A DNA stretch of 64,000 bases from an uncultured bacterium (GTDB lineage Bacteria; Actinomycetota; Coriobacteriia; Coriobacteriales; Coriobacteriaceae), in NCBI GenBank assembly GCA_905214465.1, contig CAJMMD010000001.1, positions 1 to 64,000 on the forward strand. The letters are read 5' to 3'. The position numbers and the translations under genes were made by a program. Shown here in pieces: positions 45,128 through 53,972 of this stretch. The number at the start of each line of letters is the position of its first letter. The first letter of the stretch is position 1. Under the pieces are notes generated by a model that saw nothing but the letters and a program-made list of their open reading frames with translations, searched no databases and was not told where the DNA came from.

Positions 45128-45676
45128 ATGCAACTGGCAACCGAGCGGCTGATACTGCGCCCATGGGCCGAAACGGACGCAGAGGACCTGTACAGATACG
45201 CGAAGGACGACAGGGTGGGGCCGATTGCCGGCTGGCCGCCTCACTCGAGCGTTGACGACAGCGCCGAAATCATCCGCACCGTGTTTTCCGCGCCGGAGAC
45301 GTACGCCGTTTGCCTGAAGGAAGACAACAGGGCCATCGGAAGCATAGGGTTGATGATTGGCGCGCGGTCCGACAAGGAGATTCCGGACACTGAGGGAGAA
45401 ATAGGCTACTGGATCGGCGTCCCGTTCTGGGGCAAGGGGCTGATACCGGAGGCGGTTCGAGAACTCGTCCGCCATGGTTTCGAGGACTTGAAACTGGACA
45501 AAATCTGGTGCGGATACTTCGACGGGAACGAGAAATCGAAACGCGTTCAGGAAAAATGCGGCTTTATTTGGCACCGCACCCGCAAGGACGTCTGCTGTGA
45601 GCTGATGGGCGACATCCGTACAGAACATATCGCTTGCCTGACGAGAAGTGATTGGCTGAGTCAGTCTAAAGCTTGA
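45128..45676 (+). CDS. GNAT family N-acetyltransferase (RimJ-like)
   Basis: A 182-residue acetyltransferase. TERLILRPWAETDAEDLYRY is the standard start of the RimJ/RimL group; GYWIGVPFWGKGLIPEAV is the acetyl-CoA loop and KSKRVQEKCGF the C-terminal motif. ATG 45128 is chosen because GGAG lies 6 bases before it; ATG 45116 and 45122 are in frame. It probably acetylates a protein N-terminus, a small amine or an antibiotic. It stands alone after the radical SAM pair. Confidence 0.9.
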   Translation: MQLATERLILRPWAETDAEDLYRYAKDDRVGPIAGWPPHSSVDDSAEIIRTVFSAPETYAVCLKEDNRAIGSIGLMIGARSDKEIPDTEGEIGYWIGVPFWGKGLIPEAVRELVRHGFEDLKLDKIWCGYFDGNEKSKRVQEKCGFIWHRTRKDVCCELMGDIRTEHIACLTRSDWLSQSKA

Positions 45677-45975
45677 TATGCAACATGGGTTCTGCGAGTA
45701 GCTCGCAAACCCCAGGTCGCAAGTCTTCGTCAGCGGTGAGCAAAGTGAGTGGTCTCAGGTGGCTTGCCTATGGGCTGGCGCGCAGGCTGGGGCTTCGCCA
45801 TTGGAGCGATCGTTTCATGTACTTGCCTTTTCGCACAGCCCATGATTTAAAAATAATTGGTTTTCCGCAAGCAAGGCTTCCAAGTGCCAGGGACGTTTTC
45901 CCCGGCTTTTTCTTATCCAGTTGAGCGCACTTGCCGTCCAGGTCGTCAGATAACGAAGGCAAGCAGCATAGTCAT
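45677..45975. other. Repeat-like debris
   Basis: No supported gene. A minus-strand frame here (KKPGKTSLALGSLACGKP and on) has no ribosome site and looks like a dispersed non-coding repeat rather than a protein. Confidence 0.35.
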
Positions 45976-46017
45976 TGGGATCGTTCTTAAATGACTAGTC
46001 GTTAAAGAACGTCCCCG
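45976..46017. repeat. Dispersed hairpin repeat, copy 2
   Basis: GGGATCGTTCTTAAATGACT followed by AGTCGTTAAAGAACGTCCCC is a second copy of the element at 915-960, and is likewise followed by CNCTAACTA. It lies at the 3' end of the GyrI-like pseudogene. Confidence 0.7.
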
Positions 46018-46021
46018 ACCA

Positions 46022-46356
46022 CTAACTATCGCAAGTGACGAAATCGGGCAGGCGGATGCACGAGATAAAGTTGAAGTCGTCTTTCCTCGTGTAATCGATC
46101 TCGCCATCGGCGCGGTCTTGCCACCAGAAGCCCTCGAGCGGCGGCACGACGAAGTCGAAATAGCCTTCGATCTCTCGCGGGCCCTTTTTCGACATCTTGA
46201 TGGTATAGGCGACGCCGTAGGGCATCGGCAACGCGTTCTGCTACGCGCCGCCTTCGGCATTGGGATCGCCTTCGCCCCGCACGGCAACGTAGCTCATAGA
46301 CGGAACGATCAGAATGCTCGGCTTGTCAGGCGGTTTGCCCGCGATGTTGTAGCGCA
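46022..46356 (-). pseudogene. GyrI-like small-molecule-binding protein, interrupted
   Basis: The minus-strand frame reads ILIVPSMSYVAVRGEGDPNA then EGGA, a TAG stop, QNALPMPYGVAYTIKMSKKG and EIEGYFDFVVPPLEGFWW, ending PDFVTCDS. This is the GyrI-like domain family, in which the interrupted position is normally a tyrosine (EGGAYQNAL), so a single TAC/TAT to TAG change would explain the stop. The C-terminal half of the family (about 100 residues) is also missing. Confidence 0.75.
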
Positions 46357-46496
46357 CCGTAGACGCTGATGGAGATGACTGCGCGCAGGCACGAGTGCGC
46401 CGCCGCACCTCATGGCCTGTTTCTCGGGTATTTGGGGCGCGCGGCGTTCAAAAATGTGAAGCGGTTCCGCATGGCTCGAGACTGAGCCGAGGTGCC

Positions 46497-46682
46497 CTAC
46501 TTCTCGCCCTCCAGCAGCCCCACGATGCGGTCGATGTCGACGGCGAAGCGGGGCCTTCCCTCGCGCTCGTAGCGGTCGAGGCATGCCTGGCACTCGGAGA
46601 CAATGCGCTTGGTGTTGCCGTCGATGATGCGCTGGGGCGTCTCGTAGTAGGCCGAACCCTCGGTCCTAAAGCGACGCTGCCC
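46497..46682 (-). pseudogene. 3' fragment of an unidentified gene
   Basis: A frame open after a TAG at its start: RFRTEGSAYYETPQRIIDGN then RIVSECQACLDRYEREGRPR and a C-terminal DIDRIVGLLEGEK. It reads as natural protein with coriobacterial codon use, but no start codon context. I do not recognise the family. Confidence 0.45.
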
Positions 46683-46689
46683 CTACAGG

Positions 46690-47099
46690 TGAGCGATACT
46701 CTACGCCTTGCGGCACCCCGTCGCCCACGGAGGTTAAACGTACACGTAAGCCGTACTCTGAAAGCCGCGGTTTCCGGCAAGTAGTTTTTACCACGAAAAC
46801 TCGCCTTAGATGCGCGTAGCTCTCAAAATAACACTCGCCGAGCCGTTACTTAACCGCCGACCTCGCTTGATGCAGAGGGCATTGGGGCAACAATAATGCG
46901 GATGAGTGCCGAGGATCCAAACGGGTCTCACACCGTCCTTCCAGCGTTCATGCGTCCGTCTTCATTGCCTGGACTAATTATTCCAAATAGAGCGTTTTGG
47001 AGTGCATCGCGGCGTTGCATGAAAACCCCAGATAGCCTATTCTACCTAGGGTTTCATTGCTATTCACTACCTTTTGTAACGTGCCGTTTTAGGCTCTCG
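46690..47099. other. Gene-free flank of the island
   Basis: No supported gene on either strand. Base composition drops in GC towards 47100, where the putative island begins. Confidence 0.4.
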
Positions 47100-47113
47100 G
47101 TTTACTCCCACTC
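47100..47113. repeat. Left attachment-site repeat of guaA island
   Basis: GTTTACTCCCACTC, identical to 54902-54915, which is the 3' end of guaA including the stop codon. A direct repeat of a gene's 3' end at the far end of foreign DNA is the usual result of site-specific integration. Confidence 0.65.
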
Positions 47114-47357
47114 AGTAATCAAATCGTGCATTCCCATGGTCTCTCGTCTACGTGGTGCACTGCCGTCTCCCCATTTACTGGAATCAGGCGGTTTTCAGAT
47201 ACCAAAATTGAACTCAAAATGAACTCAACGCCAATTTCTGGCGAGAGGCTTCCAACGCTAGCAGTCAATACCGAGCACCACTATTTATCACCATTCGCCG
47301 CCATCTTCATTTCATGTCCAATTGAATTTTTACGGCAATCACTACGGCTTCCAAACA

Positions 47358-48767
47358 TTAATCAACGGACACACCCCAAGGAAGAACGTCTTTTCCCCTC
47401 CCGTTCGTCTTTCCCTTCCACGTTGCGAACAGGTATCTGTCGAACTCGAAGAACTCTGTTTCTCTATAGGGATGCTGTCTGTCATAGCTGCCAATATTCG
47501 TTATATATGCATGGTCGACAGACCTCAGTTCATAGTCTCTACATCTCAGCGACGGAGAGAGCTGTTTGTACAGGGCATAGTTGAAGGAATCATCTATTTT
47601 CATATGTTTAATGAGCGGAGAGTAGTCCTTGTGCTGATCATAATTAACAAATAGAGCGAGGTTGACGGCGCAGCGTGCGAATACGTCGTCTTCCACGCGC
47701 CGGGAATAATAGGCGACCCCGTCAAGACCATGCTTCTTACACGCCATCATTATTGCCTGGGGAACGATGTACTCAGACTTGAACGTTCTGTCAGCTTCGT
47801 CGATTCTGTACGAGGTCGCTATCATGAGCATGAATAGTTTAAGCCAGCAATGAACGCGCCCCTCATCGAAACCGTCCAAGCCGCCGAAATCTCTCACATT
47901 GATTGCCAAGTTAAGTATTTTCTGCGTGCCGTCTAAAACTACCGGTGAGCCGTTGAAATCGATTTCCGGTGGAAATCCCGTCTCTATCCAGCATCCATAC
48001 GAAGAATTTGCAAGATAATAGGCCGGGCTGCCGGGGATACTAAACCTGTAGCTTCCGGTCTTAGATCTCAGGCTCTTCGGCAAATGCAACATCTCTTTTG
48101 CCGCATAGGCGCTAGAAGGACTCCCTGTTCTCGACCGAAAGAATTGTATCTCCTGGCTCCTGTTCCCCGGAAAGGCCCAACTCTCATCTAGCTTTGCAAC
48201 CGCAAAAGGATCGGAACGAACTTCTGAAACCAAATTCCTGATGATTGTGTTGCTTTTTGCAATATCGGCCTTGTAGTAACTACGCAGGGCTTCGAGGATT
48301 TTATTTCGATATTTCTTTATTATTGCCAGGCTGCCATCATCCGCACCGGCCTTTTCCGCCTGGTTGAGCACAATGTTGTATTTCTCCATAAGGCGGGAAT
48401 AGTAGTCATTGTCCAGTTTGACAACAAACGGAGCATATAGGTCATTACAGATGAAATCATTCAACAACCAAGATAACCCCATCTTTGCACCATCCTCAAT
48501 TAGATCCCAGTTGGTCAGCACATCCTTAATGTCGAATATACATCCTGTACTATCCGAAGCAAAACGAACTGGTCGGTTTCGAATAGCGAATGCCGGGCAC
48601 ACTACACAAGAACGCCCCAAGCTATTACGTTTAGGAGGAAAGCCGCGCTGTATATGGATGCAAACTCGGCAAACCAGGAAGCATGCAAACTGTGTGCTCC
48701 CCACCCTGACGCCCTCTTTCAAGTCGACTGGGCGCAGAAAAAAGATCCCGCAGCGCCCCAAAGCCAT
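47358..48767 (-). CDS. RES-domain protein (toxin-like)
   Basis: A 469-residue protein. The RES domain lies in the second half: FFRSRTGSPSSAYAAKEM, then YRFSIPGSPAYYLANSSYGC and WIETG, and the hydrophobic VHCWLKLFMLMIATSY. RES domains of MbcT/ParT-type toxins break down or transfer NAD+. The N-terminal 200 residues are helical with a few cysteines (SCVVCPAF) as in larger RES proteins that carry their own N-terminal domain. ATG 48767 follows GGGAGCACTG. No Xre-type antitoxin gene adjoins, unlike small RES toxins. A defence role within the island is inference. Confidence 0.75.
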   Translation of the reverse strand: MALGRCGIFFLRPVDLKEGVRVGSTQFACFLVCRVCIHIQRGFPPKRNSLGRSCVVCPAFAIRNRPVRFASDSTGCIFDIKDVLTNWDLIEDGAKMGLSWLLNDFICNDLYAPFVVKLDNDYYSRLMEKYNIVLNQAEKAGADDGSLAIIKKYRNKILEALRSYYKADIAKSNTIIRNLVSEVRSDPFAVAKLDESWAFPGNRSQEIQFFRSRTGSPSSAYAAKEMLHLPKSLRSKTGSYRFSIPGSPAYYLANSSYGCWIETGFPPEIDFNGSPVVLDGTQKILNLAINVRDFGGLDGFDEGRVHCWLKLFMLMIATSYRIDEADRTFKSEYIVPQAIMMACKKHGLDGVAYYSRRVEDDVFARCAVNLALFVNYDQHKDYSPLIKHMKIDDSFNYALYKQLSPSLRCRDYELRSVDHAYITNIGSYDRQHPYRETEFFEFDRYLFATWKGKTNGRGKDVLPWGVSVD

Positions 48768-48839
48768 CAGTGCTCCCGAATAATGCAAACACTCCGTTAA
48801 TGGACCGTATTATTGCGGTTTAGCAAGGAATGCCCCCTT

Positions 48840-49275
48840 AACCGCCAAAATCTACCTTCCGCCGAACCCGCGCTTCCAGTCGAGGTACTCCTCCTCGGAG
48901 ATCTCCCCGGAGTCCCGTCTCGCGCGCATCGCGGCCCATGCCGCTGCAGCATATGAGAACCACGAGGTCGCGCGCGACCCAGATCCCGTCGACGTAGAGC
49001 ACGCGGTGGAGCTCGCCGTCGGGGACGGGCATGGGCCAGACCTCCCAGAACTCGGCCGTCCTGCGCCTGAAGGAGCGCCCGCCGCCCGGCATCATGGCCT
49101 GCGAGTCCTTCGAGAGGAGCTACCCGAGGAACTCCCCGAGCCTTGTCGCCGTGTCGTCGTACCTCACCGTCGTCGACGCACCGCAGGCCGTGCACCTCCA
49201 CCGCTGGGACCCCGATGAGGTCCTGCCGTTGCGCTTGGTCCGACCGCCGCAGTAGGGGCAATAAACGGCCTTCAT
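48840..49275 (-). pseudogene. IS1249-like (IS256-type) transposase remnant
   Basis: From ATG 49275, behind GAAGAGGTGCCC, the frame begins MKAVYCPYCGGRTKRNGRTS then QRWRCTACGAS, a zinc ribbon, reaches a TAG after RLGEFLG, and resumes SKDSQAMMPGGG, FWEVWPMP and HRVLYVDGIWVARDLVVLI, the catalytic-domain start of IS1249-type transposases. About 250 C-terminal codons are gone. A different-frame fragment EISEEEYLDWKRGFGGR closes the region. Confidence 0.7.
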
Positions 49276-49983
49276 GGGCACCTCTTCCGAAAGCGTATTT
49301 AACGGTTCCGGAAAAGGTTATCTACCTGCGAGAACGATAGGCAACCGGACACACATTCTGTCCGAGCGGTTAAAAGCGGGCACGGAATTTAAACGGCTGA
49401 AAAAGGGGCATCGACCTGCGCCGATGCCCCCAACGTGGACACATATTTTGTCCTATAAGCCCGGCTTTGCCCTGCAGCGTTGCCGAAACAGCATCAGGCG
49501 GTACTCGACGGTATCAAAACGCGAGTTTAGAAGCCAGTTCCCGTTATTCCCACTCTTTCACGCTCGTTTGCCGTTGTGTCAATCCAGTTAACTCCAGCTG
49601 GGTCGTCGATCTTGGCCGTCTTGCCACCGAATCCCGCCGCGTGTCTCCACGTAAGCGTTCGGCACAAATCCTGGGACAAATTCGCAAACTATTCGTCCGC
49701 ACCCCAACCGCAAACCCGCAGTTTCATTTTTGTCCCGGAGACAAAAACGGGTTGGTTTTGAGGGCTCAAAACACCCGAATACAGGAGCCAAACCCATCGA
49801 ATGATCGATTGACGACCACGGCGCGAGATAAATCGTAGCCAGTGGCTTTGCGGTCTTGCGTTTCCGCAGGTCAACAATGATGCAAAATAGATATGAACGA
49901 TAGAATCGTCGCAAGTGGCTAACTCTCGTCAAAGGTTCGGAGGCGTCCTTTCGTCCCTCCAGTATCGTGCTGTATCGCTCCGT
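49276..49983. other. Non-coding stretch in island
   Basis: No supported gene. It holds a GGGGCATCG/CGATGCCCC hairpin (49405-49430) with a T-run on the minus strand, and two similar GGACACA...TGTCC dyads (about 49345 and 49438) that may be IS remnants. A minus-strand open frame (49588-49932) shows no start site or domain. Confidence 0.4.
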
Positions 49984-49984
49984 T

Positions 49985-49990
49985 ATAATA
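49985..49990 (+). promoter_or_regulatory. Possible -10 box before the nuclease operon
   Basis: A consensus TATAAT lies about 200 bases before the nuclease start at 50194. No good -35 box is seen at the proper distance, so this is tentative. Confidence 0.3.
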
Positions 49991-50083
49991 CGCTCAATGC
50001 ATAAACGGTTTTCGCAACATAGTATATGTTGGAGCCTAAAGAACTACTATCCGTTCCTTTTTCTCTCGTAGGCAGGGATACAT

Positions 50084-50197
50084 TTGATTGTTCAATATGA
50101 AGCATGCAACAACAAGTTGCTCGATCTCTCAGTAAAACCAAAGAACACCAGAGTGAAACTATCCTGCCGTCAACTAACTATCAGGTATTTGAAATGA
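50084..50197 (+). CDS. Possible 37-residue leader peptide overlapping nuclease start
   Basis: TTG 50084 follows CAGGGATACAT. The frame encodes MIVQYEACNNKLLDLSVKPK and on to RQLTIRYLK, and its TGA overlaps the ATG at 50194 (ATGA). The overlap suggests translational coupling. The peptide is basic and has no recognised domain. It could equally be the tail of a lost gene. Confidence 0.35.
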   Translation: MIVQYEACNNKLLDLSVKPKNTRVKLSCRQLTIRYLK

Positions 50198-51237
50198 CGT
50201 ATAGATTTATCTCGACAGAAAGAGGGACTCCCAGTGGCAACAGGGCTGAAACCTGTGCTCTGTTGCATATGATGTGTTTTGCCCCTGAACGCGATGAAAT
50301 CGATTTGTTCGCCATTGACTGCTTTAATGACGTTACAGGAATGGACAACTCCTGTAATACCCTTCATGATGTGCAGTCAAAAGGCGAAACAAAAATAACC
50401 CCAGCAAAGCTGGGCGAGTATCTAGCTACGCTTTTTGAAAATAGAGCAAGCGAATTCTCAAAGTATTTCGACACGCTTACCCTGTTTGTCGGGGGCGTAT
50501 CCCCAACCACACTTGAGAATCCGACGCTAACGGAATTTCGATTTCAACAGCTGAAGCCAAAATCGCAGGCGAGCGTCCGTGAGCATCTCATCGAGGCGTG
50601 CAAGAAGAGGCACAACGACATTCCCGACGGCCTGATCGATGACGACGCCATTGACGACTTCTTGAGCTGTGTTAGATTCGTTGTAGCAAAGAAGGACGAG
50701 ACCGAGTACATCCGCGCTCTTGCGCACAACTCTTCCGCTCTTTTAACGGACAAGCGGACCCTTCTTGGTATTTTTGGAGCGATACGCGACCAACAGTCAT
50801 CGCTCAAAAACCGTGCCGGAATTGCCGGAAGAGCCATAGACAGGCCTGACGCTGTCATGGATTTCGGACGCACCATGTCAACCCGTCAGATTCGTCTGTT
50901 GGTAATTCAGCGCCTCCTCAATATGAGTTTTCTGACAGAAGAATCTCCCGACAGTTTCCGGCCTTATCTCAATTCGCTTCCTCCGGAAATGCGAATTGAA
51001 GACGTGGAGGAAGACTGCAGGAATGAACTTTGCCTTCAGTATTTTGACAAAAACAACCTTGCTGCTTTCTGGCATCTTCTGGACGAAATCGTAGACATCA
51101 TTCAGGATGACCCCAAAGCCGATATACAGCAGATTTATAGCAAGATCGGCGAAGGCACCTTAGCCTCCTGCACTCAGCTGACCAGAAGATCTCACCTCTA
51201 CTTTATTGCGACCATTAAGGATGGACTTCGCCCATGA
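50194..51237 (+). CDS. Cap4/DUF4297-like nuclease, defence module gene A
   Basis: A 347-residue protein from ATG 50194 (377 if ATG 50104 is used; neither has a strong ribosome site, and 50194 gives the normal short N-terminus before the core). The first 70 residues show a PD-(D/E)XK pattern: E19 in NRAETCALL, D42 in FAIDCFNDV and the QxK pair Q61/K63 in HDVQSKGE. VQxK with this spacing marks the Cap4-type DNA nucleases of CBASS, Lamassu and related systems. The rest is helical. It overlaps the ATPase gene by 4 bases. Nuclease activity is inferred. Confidence 0.7.
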   Translation: MTYRFISTERGTPSGNRAETCALLHMMCFAPERDEIDLFAIDCFNDVTGMDNSCNTLHDVQSKGETKITPAKLGEYLATLFENRASEFSKYFDTLTLFVGGVSPTTLENPTLTEFRFQQLKPKSQASVREHLIEACKKRHNDIPDGLIDDDAIDDFLSCVRFVVAKKDETEYIRALAHNSSALLTDKRTLLGIFGAIRDQQSSLKNRAGIAGRAIDRPDAVMDFGRTMSTRQIRLLVIQRLLNMSFLTEESPDSFRPYLNSLPPEMRIEDVEEDCRNELCLQYFDKNNLAAFWHLLDEIVDIIQDDPKADIQQIYSKIGEGTLASCTQLTRRSHLYFIATIKDGLRP

Positions 51238-52850
51238 TTAGCATCAAAACCGTTTACATAGGCAACGAGAACGAATCCTACATCCAGGATGATTTCGCAA
51301 TCGCTGGCGTGAACATCATTTCTAGCGATGAAAACCATGTTGGTAAGACCATCGTTATGCAGGCAATAATGTATGCGCTTGGATCTGAAGCACGCTTCCC
51401 TCCAAGCTTCAAAAGCAACGAATATGTCTTTATTGTTGACCTCGAAGTTGATGGACGCGGACTTTCCATACTAAGAAACAGGGATTCGTTTGTCGTGCTG
51501 GATGGAGGAACGATTATCCCAATCGAAAGCTCGGGTGACTTTGACGTTTTCTGGAACGACCATATCTCACCTTTACCCACCATTACTAAAGATGGTAGTC
51601 AGACAATAGTGGGACTCCCTCTCTACACTCAAATTGCTTTCGTTCCTCAGGCCGGTAGAAGCACTGCCCGTACCAGTACAAGCTATTTCAACAAAGACGA
51701 CTTTAAGGAAATGGTCTATGCCTTAAAGGGCTTAGATGCTCGTACCTTGGATAAGAAATCTATTGCAGACCTCAAGAACAAGAGGAGCGCTCTTAAAACC
51801 AGAAGAGAAGAGCTTGCCAAGCAGGCATCGACACTACGTAAAATTGGAACCTCGCTTGCCGTGGTTAGCCCAACAGCAAATAGAGAAGAGACTGCTCGTT
51901 TCATCGAGCGACTCAATTTCCTAAAGAATTCGATAGTCAGCCTCACGAATGAGCGCAACCATGCTCATACGCGCCGAGCCAAGAATCAGGCAGTAAAGAA
52001 GGAGCTGAATTCCTTAAATCGGGAAATCAAGGTCGGCTCCGTGATTTGCATGAACTGTGGATCGGATGAGATTGGTTACAAGCTTCCAGGATCAGATTAT
52101 GTGTTTGACATAACGACGAGTGAAATGAGGTCGCAAATCCTTCTGAGCGTCCAACGTAAGATCGACGCATATCAAAAAGAGATCGAGGAGCTCGACCTGG
52201 AGATTCGCGAACTCCAAAATCAATTCAATAAGCTTGCGGATTCTAGGGAAATAACCCTGGAGGATATTTTTGCTGCACGTCAGGACTATGCCGACCTTGA
52301 AGCAATTGATCGAGAGATAACCAATATCTCGGACCAAATCGACGGTATCGACGAACAGCTCAAAGAGGCAAAAACAATCGATAAAGAGCTTAGCGAGGAC
52401 AGAGCGGATTTCAATGCGGCCCTGCTAGCCACTATGAATGACGTGCGCCGCACAATCAATGAAAGTGATTCCGTCGAAGATTACACGGACCTTTTTACTA
52501 CCAACAACAGCCCCTATATCGGAAGCGAAGCTACCGAGTTCTTTCTTGCAAAAACCTATTCACTTGCCAAGCACATACATCACGGCTTACCTATTGTTAT
52601 TGACTCTTTTCGCGCCGAAGAGCTATCGACAGGAAGGGAGGAACGTGTGCTCCCCCTGTTTATCGATCTCCCTAATCAGGTTATTTTCAGTGCTACCTTG
52701 AAGGGTGAAGAAGTTGGAAAATATCACGGACGTGAAGGAATTAATAGTATTGAATATATAGGCTATACGCAAAATAAGCTTCTCTCCAATCGTGACAACG
52801 AGAGGTTTTTGTCGAAAGTCGCTGATTTCGGCATCAAGCTCAATGGGTAG
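51234..52850 (+). CDS. SMC-like ATPase with zinc hook, defence module gene B
   Basis: A 538-residue protein. The P-loop is a variant, SSDENHVGKTIVMQAI (K38), in place of GxNGxGKS. A coiled coil (about 170-400) is split by a CMNC zinc hook (C272, C275), and IVIDSFRAEEL (D457) is Walker B. This is the Rad50/SMC layout used by the ATPases of Lamassu and ABC-three-component defence systems, but shorter than most. ATGA overlap with the nuclease gene shows they work together: the ATPase probably senses foreign DNA and triggers the nuclease. Confidence 0.75.
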   Translation: MISIKTVYIGNENESYIQDDFAIAGVNIISSDENHVGKTIVMQAIMYALGSEARFPPSFKSNEYVFIVDLEVDGRGLSILRNRDSFVVLDGGTIIPIESSGDFDVFWNDHISPLPTITKDGSQTIVGLPLYTQIAFVPQAGRSTARTSTSYFNKDDFKEMVYALKGLDARTLDKKSIADLKNKRSALKTRREELAKQASTLRKIGTSLAVVSPTANREETARFIERLNFLKNSIVSLTNERNHAHTRRAKNQAVKKELNSLNREIKVGSVICMNCGSDEIGYKLPGSDYVFDITTSEMRSQILLSVQRKIDAYQKEIEELDLEIRELQNQFNKLADSREITLEDIFAARQDYADLEAIDREITNISDQIDGIDEQLKEAKTIDKELSEDRADFNAALLATMNDVRRTINESDSVEDYTDLFTTNNSPYIGSEATEFFLAKTYSLAKHIHHGLPIVIDSFRAEELSTGREERVLPLFIDLPNQVIFSATLKGEEVGKYHGREGINSIEYIGYTQNKLLSNRDNERFLSKVADFGIKLNG

Positions 52851-52871
52851 GCTCCATTTGGCGCAAGGATC

Positions 52872-52907
52872 GTCCTGCATTCGCCTGTATTCACATGAAT
52901 GCAGGAC
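52872..52907 (+). terminator. Hairpin after defence operon
   Basis: Perfect 11-base arms GTCCTGCATTC and GAATGCAGGAC 14 bases apart, starting 22 bases after the ATPase stop. No T-run follows, so termination is uncertain. Confidence 0.45.
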
Positions 52908-53211
52908 ATCGTTGAAACGCTGATCGATTTACCCAAAAACTGTTTAGGCCGGCGGCGCAAAACCGGTTTCGCCACCCACTCATCCCTTTGCAGCATAACC
53001 ATCCTATTAGCCACATTATATCCCAACAGATGGGCACCATTTATCTGGGTGCACCTGGGGCAACGGATTGAAAAACCTGCATAAGATCGTTCGCAGAACA
53101 CGCAACATCAAACACGACAGAAGAGGCGAACGACAGATGCCGGACCCCGGACGATAGCACCGCGGGAGACGAGCATTCCGACCACAACCGAACAACTCCA
53201 GTTATTAGGCA
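52908..53211. other. Possible zinc-ribbon peptide remnant
   Basis: On the minus strand a frame ending near 53101 begins with VFCERSYAGFSIRCPRC then TQINGAHLLGY, which resembles phage Com-type zinc ribbons (CPRC, then I-N). There is no ribosome site and the tail looks like repeat sequence, so it is not annotated as a gene. Confidence 0.3.
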
Positions 53212-53237
53212 GGCGCCCGCATGGGCGTCTTTTACTT
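53212..53237 (+). terminator. Terminator-like hairpin
   Basis: GGCGCCCGCATGGGCGTC with a following TTTTACTTTT, in the island between the defence operon and the excisionase gene. Confidence 0.5.
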
Positions 53238-53439
53238 TTCAGGGACTTGGCTGCCAGCTAAGGCACGCGTCTCATGGCCGTTTCGTGAAGGCACGACCAG
53301 CTCGACCCAGCTCGACCCGTCTCCGCTCCCGTCGTGCGCGCCAACCGCAATCAGGCGGTTCAATCGTCGCGCAGACGAAAACGCACGCGGGAGCGCGCGG
53401 GCGCATCGCGCGGTGCCGCACGGGAAGATTGGAGGAACC

Positions 53440-53658
53440 ATGGCACGCACAGCCGAATGCGCCGCGCCCGAGGGCAACCAAGATCGCGACGAATGGATGA
53501 CGGTGATCGAGATGCAGGAGTACATGAGGGCGAGCCGAAACAAGGCGTACGGCCTCATCCGGTCGGGAAAGATCGACTCGTACAGGCTCGGCAGGAAGCT
53601 CCTGGTTTCGAGGGCGTCAGTAGACGCCTACATCGAGTCGAGGAGCGGGAGGAAATGA
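53440..53658 (+). CDS. Excisionase-like helix-turn-helix protein
   Basis: A 72-residue MerR/Xis-type DNA-binding protein: WMTVIEMQEYMRASRNKAYG, then LIRSGKIDSYRLGRKLLVSR and the DAYIESR wing, the pattern of excisionases that guide tyrosine recombinases. ATG 53440 follows GGAGGAACC. A second, broken gene of the same kind follows at 53737. Its presence supports the mobile origin of the island, although no integrase is present. Confidence 0.8.
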   Translation: MARTAECAAPEGNQDRDEWMTVIEMQEYMRASRNKAYGLIRSGKIDSYRLGRKLLVSRASVDAYIESRSGRK

Positions 53659-53736
53659 CGGCGGCGACCGCCCCGGGAGCCGCCCGCGGCCGGGGACGCG
53701 AGGGAGCCTCGAGACGAAAGGAGCTCGAGGACAACC

Positions 53737-53865
53737 ATGACCAAGAGCATTAGCGGGAGCCAGGTGAGGCTCATCGCATCGACCAACGCGATATTCGGCA
53801 CCGACGAGGCGTGCGCGATGCTGCGTATCAGCCGCGACGCAATGTACCGGCTCGCCCCCCTTGCA
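53737..53865 (+). pseudogene. Truncated second excisionase-like gene
   Basis: The ATG at 53737 follows AAGGAG. MTKSISGSQVRLIASTNAIF and GTDEACAMLRISRDAMYRLA are the first helix and turn of an Xis-type domain. Similarity then stops and the frame runs into non-coding DNA and over the terminator at 53922, so the wing is lost. Confidence 0.6.
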
Positions 53866-53921
53866 TTCACCGCCAGCGCATGCTATAAGGTTGTTGGTGG
53901 CTCATTAAGCTACCTCCAAGT

Positions 53922-53951
53922 GCCGGGGGAGTCCCCCGGCTATTTTTTTAT
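53922..53951 (+). terminator. Intrinsic terminator
   Basis: GCCGGGGGA/TCCCCCGGC stem followed by TATTTTTTTA. It separates the excisionase region from the DUF3800 gene. Confidence 0.8.
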
Positions 53952-53972
53952 CTATTCCATTAGGAGTCCCCA

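Noticed and set aside
46448..46780. Minus-strand 110-codon arginine-rich frame
   Set aside because: Out of frame with the natural-looking protein fragment at 46497-46682; low-complexity shadow.
49588..49932. Minus-strand 114-codon frame in the island
   Set aside because: No start context or domain; composition resembles dispersed intergenic repeat.
52763..53101. Com-like zinc-ribbon gene on the minus strand
   Set aside because: The CPRC segment is suggestive, but there is no ribosome site, a stop lies just before the GTG, and the frame runs into the end of the ATPase gene.
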